From Solea solea (lineage: Eukaryota > Chordata > Actinopteri > Pleuronectiformes > Soleidae): a stretch of 64,000 nucleotides of DNA. A program made the position numbers and the translations under genes. Within the stretch, counting starts at the first letter, position 1. Each line of letters opens with the position of its first letter. The stretch is taken from NCBI RefSeq assembly GCF_958295425.1, contig NC_081151.1, positions 16,278,606 to 16,342,605 on the forward strand. Reading direction: 5' to 3'. Below, piece after piece: positions 22,001 through 34,900 of this stretch. The notes below the pieces were generated by a model. It was given only the letters and a program-made list of their open reading frames with translations. It did not search any database and was not told the DNA's origin.

Positions 22001-25000
22001 CTGTCTTTTCTCACCCTGCCTTGATGTGATGGTGATGAAAGACTGCTTTGTTGTGGTGCTTCATAACATCTCTTCACAGTACATAAAAATATCTCCACTC
22101 AGCAACCAGCAGTCACCTCCTCCCCAACGCTTCCCCCCACTGCCTCGCCGCACCCCGCAACACTCACACCTTCCATAAAACATGCCACACATCTGCTGCA
22201 CAGTTAGGAGTCATGCTTGACTCTGTAAACTCACCAGATGGGGGACTGAATAAGAATTACAGTGCAGACTTAAATGATTGGGAAACTGAGGAGCAACAAA
22301 AGTAAGTGAGCAGTAACTAGGACAGAGGAGCATGGACTGAGGTTACGACCTCCAGTTTAGAGGAGAGCCTCTGATCTTGGCTGCCGGGGGATCAAACACC
22401 ACAAGCACTTATCCCGCTCAGTAGACCTGGTGGGAAAAAGGATAATGTACAATAGCAAGTGCATATAGCTACAGTTCCCAACCTGCACTGCCATTTACGC
22501 TGGAGGAAGTGAGTCTAATCCAATACACTTTTTTGTCAAATTCTGTGAATTTTATTTCTTCTTACAATTTGCAAATCCATTGTTTGGGGAAACAAACAAA
22601 ACTCAGCTATTCTTTGACTGGGACTGTGGAAAAAAGACCAGTGGTGACCTTTAGGCAAGAGCATGGAAGCTATGACCACCAATGGAAGCATGAGACATAC
22701 CTGTGTTTCCCAAACTTATGGGGACCCGGTTGTAAAGATGCCAAACTATCGTGACCCAAATCATAACTTACAGCCATATCTGTAACGCCGACATGAAATG
22801 TTCTGGCGTATTCTACACCAAATATCAAGGAGAGTTGGCCAAAGAGGAGGTCGGAAAATTAAAAAAAGGTGTTCCTGTCCTTTGTTTGATGCTGCTTTAA
22901 ATGATCAGATTTGATTTGTTCTAGCTTTTGCAGAGTCTCCACTTTAATGCCATTATGATTCCACTATATTTCGCTCTTAAGTCAACTTGCCCACTTGTTT
23001 GTGTCATTGCTTCTGAAGTGTGTGGCCATGAATTTGGAGGGTGAAGCCTCTGAAGCATCACCGCTGTGTATTTGTGTGGCTTTTGGCTTCAGATATCAAC
23101 AGTTTCCTCAGAATCACTTACTCCAACTCTGGGGGTTCTTAAAAATCTTTGCAGTAATCGTTTTGGGCAGATCACTTTCTCCACGTGTAGGATGGTGTAA
23201 GATATTTACTCCACATATAAAGAATATGGAGAACGGTGTAATGGCAGAATCACATGATCTCCATTTAGTGTTTAGGGTAATGTTGGCAGCTCAGCTTCCC
23301 TCTGTACTGGATTTATATGGAACTTTACACTCCAGCCAAACAAGCTCGACCTAAAGCGGAAACTATCAGTGTTGTGATGAGTTATGATGACAATAAAAAC
23401 TTTATGGGTGTTTTGACAGCACACCGATGCATTAGTGTTTCTCACAGTGTTGCTGACGGCCCACTGGAATATCACGGATGACATAATGTGTTTGTTACAG
23501 TGAGCGAGACTATGATGAGAAATTGAAGTGAGACACTGATGCTGAGCAGCCAAACAGGGTAATCTTAGATTTTCCTTGTTATACTTTCTAGACGAAAGTT
23601 GTTGTTTTCTTAATTGCTCGTTAACTAGTGTAGTTTTGTTTGTAGACATGTAGCTTTTGGTACTGTGTTTAAAAAATGATTCTGACTTTTAGTCATTATA
23701 AAATAAAGACATAAGATAAGATATTTGCATCGTTAAAAAAGATCTTTCCACTCCCGTGTCAACCAAATTCGTTGTGTATCGTTTCTCACAAGGTCATCCG
23801 CCATGCAGTTAGTGCAGAAGTGAAATTTGCAAGGTTGCTTGAATGCATCTTGAAGCTGCTCCTCTAAGCTCAACATGCTGATCCCACAATGACTTGATCT
23901 TGTTAGCTGTTCTCTGAACCCTGCATTATTTAAACTTGCTCTCATGTGCACGAATATTGAAATATTTGACAATAATACTTGAACAGTATATTTGTTTGAT
24001 GTTATTTCACTGAATCAATCTACAGACAGTGCTAATGTCTGCTGCATTGTGTGAGTAATTGTGGAAAAACCAGTTGACACTGGCAGGAAAGAAGAAGCTT
24101 GCTTTGGTTTACTAAAATGAACGACTCACTGTCACAGTTAGATTGGAACATTTAGATTGTAAATCCAGCATAATTACCCCTGTTAATCAAATGAGACAAA
24201 TCTTGACAAACATACCAGTTAATTAATGTCTGTTTGGATTATTTATGGAAGATTGTTTCTGCAACCCCAAACCCTAATCCCAAACCTGTCAAATCTCTGC
24301 CCTGGAAGGGATCTTCTGTATCTGAGACTCGAGATCGCGCAGTGTTGTCACACTCGGGCTTCTGGTACCTGTTACACAGAGAGGAGAGGACAGCAGGGAG
24401 ATGGGAATGTAAGAAAAAGCAGAAATTGGAAAGAATAAACTTGTCCAAACAATGTGTGAAAAATCTGAGCGGCCACTCATAAAAAAAAAAAAACATTTGT
24501 TCAGGCATAGAAAATGAAGGAAATCAAACATGGGCTGTGATTGAACGCACAACAAAACAAAACCAGGTTTTTCCATACTTGGCTCTTTCCGTTCTAGGCT
24601 CAATAACAAACTGACAAACTTTTGTGATCTTGATGATCAAATGCTAACCTGCCTAATCGCTACTCTACAGCTTTTTATACTTTGAATCTGGATGACAGCT
24701 GTCGATCTGTAAAGAATTATACAGAGTGACTAATCTCGTCTTAATCATAAATGCTTAATATCATGTGACGCGCACAAAGCTTTGTTGGAAATTGTTTGGC
24801 ATTATGCATGGCATGACTTGTTTCCTCCTGGCTGTTATTGTATCACTGCTTCTTGGAAAACTTTGCATGTGTGTCTCATTTGGCTCGGTTTTTGTTTTTT
24901 TTCAGTTTTTTTTAAGAAAAGCAAGTTGTCATTTATTTTTTCCTCCGTCTGCATGGCCACTGATCCAAGATGGGATGTCTGATGCATGACTCGGCATGTT

Positions 25001-28000
25001 GCTGTCCAGAGGAAAGAGCTGTGTGACGTCTATTCCAAAATTCAATAAATTCTTACGTGAGGAAATAATCGCCTCAAGGTTAAGTATGTCTAAAACCCTG
25101 ATGAGAATTCAGTCTGCAAAGTTTATTTCTATGCGTGTGATTATTTTGCAGGATTTATGGACCGTCAATCATTTTAAGTTGTCTTAAATGTTTTGAAAAA
25201 CTGTCATATATGAAAGTAAATTATCCAGCAGTGACATAGATATTTTTCTCTGGGTATTTTTTTTTCTTCTTGTGGGGAGAGAATAATGAATCCACTGTTC
25301 ACAAAAACAGTGCATCTATTTCACAGTTCTAGCAGTTTTTCCAACATGTAGTCTCTTCTTTTGACGAACTCTGTATACATAAGCAATGAACAACATTTAT
25401 TTGACCTTTCTGATGTTGCCTCATCTCCAGCCCTCTGACATACAGCTTTTACAAATACCCATTGTTTCTGCCATTTTGTCATAGGTAACATAAACAGCTC
25501 CACTTAAAACAAATGTCACTCCGAACGGTGATTGTTTACCACCAACTCAACGATATTCCCATCAATGCTTGAAGATACTTTTTCTGCCAAATGAAAACGG
25601 CAACAGCAGGTTGGATTCAAGATTCCTTGAGGTTTGAGGTCAATGTGGAAAAAATAGCTCGTCGTTGGCTCCAGTGAATTTAATGTTGCTCAGTTAACAT
25701 CAACGGTTCAGATACAAGAGCCAATAGAAAGTGCTCAGAGAAACACAAACCTCTCTTCACACATGAAATACCATTTCATGATGATAAAAAATGATGTTTC
25801 GGGTGAACTAAATGTAATGTAGCATATTCAGGTTGTGCATCATGTTCATGAGATGATGCCCATTTAATTTAAAACATTTAATACCATACAAAATTGAAGC
25901 TAATTATATTTTCTAGTGACCATCTGAATGTCACTCTATTATCAAGCAGCCAATAGTTTTACTACAATAAAAAAAAAACAGGTTTCAGGTAATATATTAC
26001 CGAGTAGAGGTTCCAGGAATGGGCCGTCCTGTGTCCACTAGAACACACCAGCAGTATCCTGTGGACTGGTGGCACTGGACTGGTTTGTAAAGGCCCCCAG
26101 GTCCACAGTCGGGGATGAAAATGGCCTCACGAGGGTTCTGCTGATCCTCGTCCAAGGCGCTCTGTCTCTCCTGGTCACAAGAGGGAACTTTCTCTAAAAT
26201 CATGAGGAAACACACTCAATACAGAGAGACACATTTGGGGAAAGCTATCAAGAGACACAGGAACCAGAAATACAAGTTTATAAAATGTCAGTCTTTTACT
26301 CTGTGGGCACATGCAACTACAGGTGAGGCATCAGCAAAACATCATGCTCAATGCTTTGAGCATGAATGTCCAGTGTTGACTTTGGAATTAAAAATCTAAT
26401 TGTCCATTTTATTTTTAGATTTTACTACTATAAACATCAACATATCAAGGCATAGAATACGTTTACAAGGCTGAAGTGTCACAACAAATATTCGGTGTTA
26501 ATAGAAAATATTCATTAAAAACAACAATGCAACCAGAGACATTAAATAGAGTTATGACAGAATGAATGTGGGGGAAAGTGCTACCAAAGTTGATGAAGGA
26601 AAGTGCAGGCATAGGGTTAGTCGGGGTATTCAGAGATTTTAGAATGAAGTTATTCTCGAAAGAGAAGAATCTTCAAGAGTTTCTTGAAGACAGAGAGAGA
26701 ATGTGCTGCTAGGTAACACGTTCCACCATCAGGGAACCACAAATGAGAATAACCCGGTCTCGTGTGAAGGGAGGGCTCAGCAAGAGGAATTGGGGAACAC
26801 AGGTTGTATAGACCCTTTCAAGAGCCACGTCACAGAAATGAAACTTGTACAACAGTCCAACACAATAAGATGCCTTCTTGTAGCATAGTTGGCGTAAAAT
26901 AGAACCAGCAATGGTGTCAAGTTCTTCAGAATCCCTACAGGATCTCATCCCTTTCAAAAAAATAGACATCGTCTGTGGCTCCAAGCATTAAAAAGAGAAG
27001 ACTGGAGTGATGCTACTGCAGTCAAAGAGGCTCACGTTTGTAGCGCTCACTTCATTTCATGTAAGTTATCATTTATCAGCTCTTTTCTGTTAATGAAAAG
27101 CCTGGATTTCACAGAAATGTGTGTGTCAATGCACATGTATATGAAGCATATGCTGCCTAAAGTTATGTTGTGGTCTTGGCCGTAGCTAGCTTCTAGTTAG
27201 CTGCTAGCCCGCTAGCTCGTTGACAAGTAAACATGGTGTGCTAAAAACGTTTCTTGTAAGACTTGTATGTGCGTAGACTTTCTCATGTGTACGGGCTAGG
27301 TTTATCTATAAGGTAAGAGTGAATAGCTGGCCACTGGATACCTGGCCACTTGCTAATATCATCTACCCAATCTTTTATGTTGTGAAGTTGGGTCAGGCAG
27401 ACTATTGCCGTTAGCTAGTACTCATTTATTTAGGTATTGTTCGCGGTCCTTAACCAACAACTAAAGAACATATTCAGAATTATTCGGTGGAGGACCGTGG
27501 ACATTCATGCTAATTGCTTAGCTGTTGGGACGTTTTCTGACCCCAAACTGCGTGTGCATTCTTGCTAGGCTTGGAATGTTTGTATACAATGAAAGGGTCT
27601 ATTAGGAATCTTTAACCCAACACAGTCGGTCATATTGTGTGTATTCTACAACAGCCACTCAGCCTTTGAGTGATGCTCCTGCAACACCTTGCCTCCACCA
27701 CACTGTATTTACATTTGCATCCATTTAGTCCATCGTTCACTCTTAAAGTCAAGTACAACAGGGCTGTATGCGAAGGTTGTTACCACAGTGATGAAGTGTG
27801 CTTGTACCACTCCTGATCCATTTCTTATTTATCGTTTAAGAGCGTTACTGCCTGTCTGGAGCGTTTTTTAACGGGTGGTGAAATGTGGTGTTTGAGCTCA
27901 CACAGTCACACACACCAAAGCATAATCAGAACAATACGGCACAGTCACCGTCTTGTTGAAGACAACATCGGAACAGGAAACTTGTAAAAATCTGATCTGG

Positions 28001-28866
28001 ATTTCTCACATCCTTCACACCAATTAACATTCATTTTAATAACACAACATGACTTATGTCATTGCTTGTTGTGACGACCTTGCATAGAATTATCATCGGA
28101 CTCTGCTCCGTTCTCCTCAGCCCCCGCACAGAATGTGACTGTTCATTGTTTGACAGCCTACAACTTGAGTTTATTGTTTTGGTTCAGTCTCAACAACCTT
28201 GTTTGCAGATGAAACGAGCAGCTGCTTTTAATCCGAATTTACAGTCAAAGTTAGCAACTAGCTGCTAAACAAGAGAACATTTACCAGCTTCAGAGACGAC
28301 TAGAAACTTCCAGCAAGGGTGCATATTTTCTGTGTACAGATTTGCACCAAAATCAAATATTTTATTTATTTTTTTTACTTTTTTAATTAAGTTCCTCACA
28401 GACACAGATAAATGCACTCGAAACTTAAACTTACTGGTTGAAACTCAACAAACTATTTTTCCAGCCATCCTTGGACATACACAGAAATTCACAATTAACG
28501 AGGATAGTGCTAACTCAGTTCTTAATTTTAAAACTAAATCATTTGATCTTTTAACTTTTCAACAAAACTGAGGTTCAGCAGCAGCCCGAGAAGGGTGTGT
28601 GTGTGTGTGTGTGTGTATGTGTACTTGCATTTGTTATCTCTTTAGGACTTTCTCTGGCATCAAACTGACCGTGTCAGGGCCAGCCAGTGGTGCTCATGGT
28701 GACCAAAACCTGGTTAAGTTCAGGGCTGAACTTAAACTTAAACTTATGTTTAGGTTAAGGTTGGGGATGGGCATTAAGTGGTTATGGTTAAGTTTAGGAA
28801 AACAGCTTTGTTTAAGCTGTCCGAATGAATTGAAGTCAATGTAGTGTCCTAAGAAGAATAGCTGTG

Positions 28867-28925
<59 letters not shown>

Positions 28926-31900
28926 GGGGGGTTGGCACGGCTGCCGACACAAAACTAAACGTGCCCCTGCACCGGTGAACTTCTTCTGTGAAGACTCACA
29001 CTCAAGTGTTCTTAGCTCTGTGCCATGTTTCTGGTCACTGTTTATTATACAGAGGTTATGCTGGCGCCAGGAGCTGGGATTCCATAAAGAAAATTGTTTT
29101 TATACATATAAATGGAAAAAGGCTGGAAGCTTGCGATGTGAACTCTTGTGTGTTGTGCGGATTTGAAATTCAATCTACAGTTTTGTCTGTCTTGGATGTC
29201 TGCATTTCTGCTCTATTTAGTTTCTGTTTCTTTTTCAATTTCATTTCTCTTCCTGTGGCAAGAAGAGACTGACGAAGGAACACAAGCCCTCGGAACACAA
29301 ATGTTGTCCTGCAGAAAGAAGAGAGAAAAACCCACACAAGTTGTTGTCGAGAAGAGTTGTTACACAAGTGGCTTATTGTTGTGGTGATTTCAGGGCCTTT
29401 TGAACAGACCTGTCCCATTTCATGCCTCCTGCTACTTCTCCAGTCATCAAGCCAAGTAACGCTATTTTTAAACATGTGTCTACTTTCATTGTTCCTCCTT
29501 TTCCTCCCTTTATTAAACAATCTCTGTCCCAATCTGCCTCTCATTCCTTTACTCCTCACTTTCCTACCTCCATCCTAATACCTCCCCCTCCACCCTACCC
29601 CCAACTCATCTCTCTCTCCTCCTCGCTTCACTCCAATGGCTTTCAGCTGTGGAGTAATCACTGCAATATTGTCTGTAGTGGGCCTTCTCTGTAGTTCAAA
29701 TAGTGGAAATGTCAGTACTAAGGAACTCTGTGTGGAGGTATGTAGGTCCATGTGTTTGACCCGGAGTTCAACAAAACCAGCGAGATGATGGAAAGTCCAC
29801 TCATAAAACAAACGTGTATTTTTTTTGACACAACTTGTTATTGTTGTCATCATGATGAATGGTAAACTTTCGCCACCACAAAGTGCACACTCCCTCCAAA
29901 AAGAATCCTAAGAAACAAAATCCTCTTTTTACGAACTCTTTTCCACTTCTCTGCATGTTGATAAATAATCTGCAACGCTGGAACAATTACACGTTAAGCG
30001 GCACATAAAAACGCATCCATGTGAATAATGGACTCTTCCTTACATTGCAAACTAACACTAACACGATGTTGCTTTAAGTCATAATTAGTGCGAGAGATCC
30101 GGCGAAATTAATAGCTGAAAGCCTGGTTTTCCTGAATCTCAGAACAGAAAGACTGTTCAGGTTCTGATTCGGGGTGGAATATTCAATTCTATGAGAAACT
30201 GTTTGATGAAAAAGCAATCGGTTAATGTGACTATTTGCACTGAGCCAATTTACATAAATCATGGTGAGAAATGTCAGCAGCGTTGCTCATTTTCGGGGGA
30301 GGAATATGTGGTCCCACATTCTGAGCTGGGGCTCGAGATTATCAATTTCTCTCTGTTTTTGTCGGATAATACGCAGATATTGTTAACTAGCAGTTCTGAT
30401 TCTGAGGGTTTAACAATCACACATATACAAACAGCATAGATGCCGTCTAATAAATACGCATAGCAGTGACTGAAAAAGACACTGCTAAAGAATTCAAGTC
30501 CAGATTCTATTTCATTTTTTGTTTCAACTCAATATCGATTCATTCAGTTTCCATACCAAGTTTGCTTGGTTATACCAAAGCATCTGAAAAAATAGATAAA
30601 ATGTGAAAAAAATTTGATAAAATGTGAAAAAAATAGACGTGGGTCAATGAAAGTGTTTGGATTTTGTGCACGAAAAAAGTTAGTTGATATTTAGGTAAAT
30701 GTCTGCCTTGTTTTGTTTCGACGCCACCTACTGTTTCATAAGTCCACTGTCTCTCTGCCGCTGACGTGAGATTCCATACAGAACAATCAGCGAGTAAAGT
30801 TAAGCAAGAGAGAGCAAATTATGTGATGCCTGGGACATGCAAATTCCACAATCTCTGGCTCACCAAAGAACATTACAATGACTGACTTGAACCAACAATC
30901 ACGTGTCCAGATGCAGAGTGTGCTGCAAATCAAGTTACCCTCCCTTCTTAAGCTGTGTCAGCACATTTGGTACTTGAATTTGAGGGAATTGGTCCTGGAA
31001 AGTCCTTGAATTTGATGTCAACTGAGGTGTGGGTACCCTGTCTTTGTCTCTACAGTCAATTATTTTTCAATATGAAACAAGAAAGAAAAAAGTGTTTACA
31101 TTCACCAAATGACAAGAAACATGACATCAGTGAAGTTGTTGTGCAACTGTTGGATGTGTAAATATGCAACTTGCCAGTTTCCCATACCAATTTAAAACAG
31201 GCGCATCAACAACACACTTTCTCATTTACATATACACACTTGTTCTCTCTTTTCCACACAAACAGACACAAATCTTCACATAGTTACTCAAACGCACATG
31301 CACTATTTCCCTTTTATGATGCACACATCTGACACAAACCACCGCGCTCATCGCTCATCGCTCAAACGCGATGACATCCCCACCTCGGCCGCAGCCTTGT
31401 CGCTCGTTCTTTGAGAACAGAGATGCTAATTGGAAACAGGAAGCTGGTGTTTCCAAAGAGGTTTCAAAGAGCTGTCCCAGTGAATATCTCTGCGCTAAAA
31501 TATGACGCTCACTCACTCTGTGCTGCCCTGACCACAGTTTCCCCTGTCACATCGCCATCATTCAAAATAAAACCCTGTGTTACAATCAACTGTTTGTGTG
31601 CTCCGCTGTGTCGGAGTGTAGTCTGTAAAAAGAGTCTACATGGTGCCATGAGTGATGATGTTTGCAGTGTAACACATTAAGGCCTTATTGTCAAATTTAA
31701 ATCATTGATTAACCATATGAATGTAACAGTAAGCAGTCAATCGGAAACTTAGTGTAAAAAGAAGAGAAGTCATATAGAGTCGTGTAGCTCTGTGTTGCTT
31801 TGAAGGTCGTGTTGTAACATTATCATACGTAAAATATGACCTGCTTGACATTTCGTAGCGTGATTCCAGTACGTTCATTGTTCATTAAATGCTTAAATCC

Positions 31901-34900
31901 AGGGTTTTCCATCACTGAATAAGCTCACGTCTGATGCTACAAACACGCTTATAGCGCTAGTTATCGCTTTAGTTGAATTTTGAGGGACTTTCGCTCCAAA
32001 TGAGGACGGAAGGGCTGTCTGTGTTAACAGAGTTGTTTTCATAGTTTCGTCTACGTCCTTATGATGTATGTTTATATGTCCTGGGCTTTGCTACACCCTC
32101 ATAACATAGCTTACACACCGTGTTTTTCTTCGAAGAAGAAGCGGGAAGGGTGGTAAGCATTTCTCATGTATTGATAGTAGCTCTTATCAAAATCTATGGG
32201 TTGTAAAATGCATTTTAACATCGGTTGAAATTGATTTACTGCTTTAAAAAAAAGTGTTTTCAAAGAATTTAAACCATAGTTAATTGAGCTTTACTGTGCC
32301 AATCTTACTACCGCATGCACATGTAATTGTGAGTCTCTTAGATGACATTAATCACATTTACCAGCGAACTAAAAATCCATCCAACTCGCACCTTCCACCA
32401 CTATTCACTCCTTGACTTGTTGCAGCAGCGTCTACAGCGTCCGGCTCGCCCACGGGGCTGGTGAACAAGTCGAGACATAATTGAATAGGAGACTGAGAAA
32501 GCTAAACAAATTACTCCAATGGAAAGAGACCAAGAAATATAATCCGGGCTGTGCTGCGCTGTGTACAAACTGGAAATGTTTTACATTTTATCTTAGCCTT
32601 CAATGCTTTAAAAACTTTAAACCAAGTTTAGGTTTCAAGCATCTTCTGTGTTTTGGTTTTCACTGTCAGCTTAAAGATCTAGTGTGTAATATTTTGGAGG
32701 GTTTATATGCAGAAATTGAATATACTACTCATTAGCATGTTTGTATAAGTGTATAATCACTTTTCAGATAAATAAGTTTTTTGTAGCTTTAGAATAAGCT
32801 TTTTATTTGCGTCGAGTTGTAACAAGCCAGAGTGTACATTTGGGTCTTGAAGCCTTAGTTTACAGTGCAAATGAAGAAAGACATCCTTTCTGGTATGTGA
32901 AGGCCACCATAGTTCAGTTTAAAAGAATACTTCTTCTTAATATTTCTTCATTCCCAGAATGTAAACACGGTGTCCGCCATCTTTGCTAACAGTTACGCTA
33001 ACCGGCTCTGCAGAGTAAACATTTCGGTGAAAACTAGAAGCCAGCGGGTGGCGGAGAGCGCCGGCAGCGGCCGTGGGTGGCGAGTATTTCGTTTTGTATT
33101 TTATATTCATTATATATTTAATTTCTCACAGGGATTCGGTGTTTACACAACTAGCGCTGTCTGCTTCGAAGCTTGAGACAGCGAGACTCTCACGGGGCAG
33201 CGAGCGCAGTGCATTCTGGGGGTTGTAGTTGTTCATCTACATGAGCCTAAATGACATTTTTCTGCGTCTCTCGGCCAAGAAGGCACTTGCTTCAAATATT
33301 ATTTCACATTTCTACTACATACATGACTCAGTTTTAATAGACATTCAACGAAAATGAAATATTCCTTTAACCATTGGATGTCACTAGTTCTTACGAACTG
33401 AACCTAGAGCTAAAGCTAGCATCTGTAGTGGCAAGCTAGCAAAATATGCTACAGATACCGTATATCCAGACATATAGTGTGGTTGATACCACTATAACTA
33501 TACCACCTTTTAATATATTTTTTTAGATTTTTACTGCCTAACCCTGTCTTTTTTGCCCCAACACTAACCTCAGTAACACCTGTGCATATTTGAACTGAAA
33601 AATACCGCACCAGTGTACTAAAAACATACCTCTAGGTCGTGTTCAGGGGCCAAAACGACCCATAGTTACGTTTCAGTTGGAGGACTTGTTGGTATATCTC
33701 ACCCTGTCACTGCGTTATCACTGCTGCAGAACTGGGAATTTGGGCTGCACTTGTGACCGACATGTTTTCAGTATTATTGATGGTTATCAGAATGTGATTG
33801 GTTTCAAAAGCAACATTATGGTACACGGTTATGTGTGTGAGATCAAAAAGAAGGAAAGAGAAGAGGCGAAGAAAGCAGAAATTAAATACTATGGACGCCA
33901 GTTGGTGTAAAACACCACAGGAGATGGAAAAGCAGAGGACGTGTGTGATGTTGAAAGTGGAACTTCTGCAACACCCAATTGTTTTTGGACATTCAAGTGT
34001 TCATTTACTGAATATATGAGAACAAGAAGCTGTTTAATTCGCTCACCTTGCTTCCTGGAGGTGGAGCTGTTCTGTTTAACCAGCTGTTTTATCCACAGCG
34101 TTGGAGCAGTGATCTCTGCAGTGGTAGGATAACAGAGGACAGATCAAATGTTTTCAAACTGAGTCATGACATAGCTCACCACAATTCATTTAACTGAGCG
34201 TTACCCACAAAACCAAAATTAGAATGGCATCCAAGACACGATTATTTTCAGCAAGATATTGAATATGTCATATTTGACATCCAGACTTGGAAAATGTAGT
34301 GAGTGAAAAAACTGAATCTCTGGCTTTGATATTAAATGTATAAAATAATGTAGCGTCCCTTAGAGGCTACGTTATTGGAAGAGGTTGTGGGGCAAAACTT
34401 ACACGGAGCAAATGTGAGCCAGCTTTTAAACCATGACTGTGAAAATAAACACTCGATGGATCTCAGCTTAAAAAAGGGATCATGTTACCAGTGGTTTACA
34501 GATGGATGAGTAGGTGAAGCAGACTTACCGTCACCCTCAGGGGGGACGTGAGTCTCCATGGTGGGTGTGGGCTTGGAGCCATCATCTGGGTTGAGGGTGA
34601 GAAAGAAACGGAAAGAAACTACCATTATTGAGGTTAATACAATCTACTCTCCAGAACTGTTGAATGGTTGGGATTTGCACATGGCCCGGCCAAGATAGAT
34701 AGAAAAACAGAGCGAAAGAAAGATGGAATAATACAAAAACACAGGGACGACCATCCACATTTGGCTCTACTACATTCTCTCTGTCAGTCTCTCTCTCTCT
34801 CACACACACACATACGCATACACACACACTGTACTGCACTGTAACAGACTTTAATTCTGAGCTTTAAATAAACACCAATACTGTTTTTCACAGAGACAAG

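Larger units (their letters stand above)
19544..24285. other. smoc1 intron
   Basis: It holds a MITE with a nested retroelement fragment (20514-20995) and a SINE-like piece near 21160-21240. The rest, including 21.3-24.2 kb, shows nothing I can assign. Confidence 0.6.
26194..34046. other. Large smoc1 intron (about 7.9 kb)
   Basis: Contents: GT microsatellites at 28595-28616 and 28867-28922, an hAT-like 'tatcgattcattcag' piece at 30525-30580, and a DNA transposon at 32672-33412. The rest shows nothing assignable. A polypyrimidine-rich plus-strand stretch at 29485-29625 opens several frames by chance. Confidence 0.6.

Noticed and set aside
26709..26984. 91-codon minus-strand frame
   Set aside because: Intronic, no family resemblance that I can name, no conserved splice context; it may be old repeat sequence.
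28864..29166. Open frame with a long Cys-Val repeat
   Set aside because: It is the translation of the (GT)n run plus chance downstream sequence.
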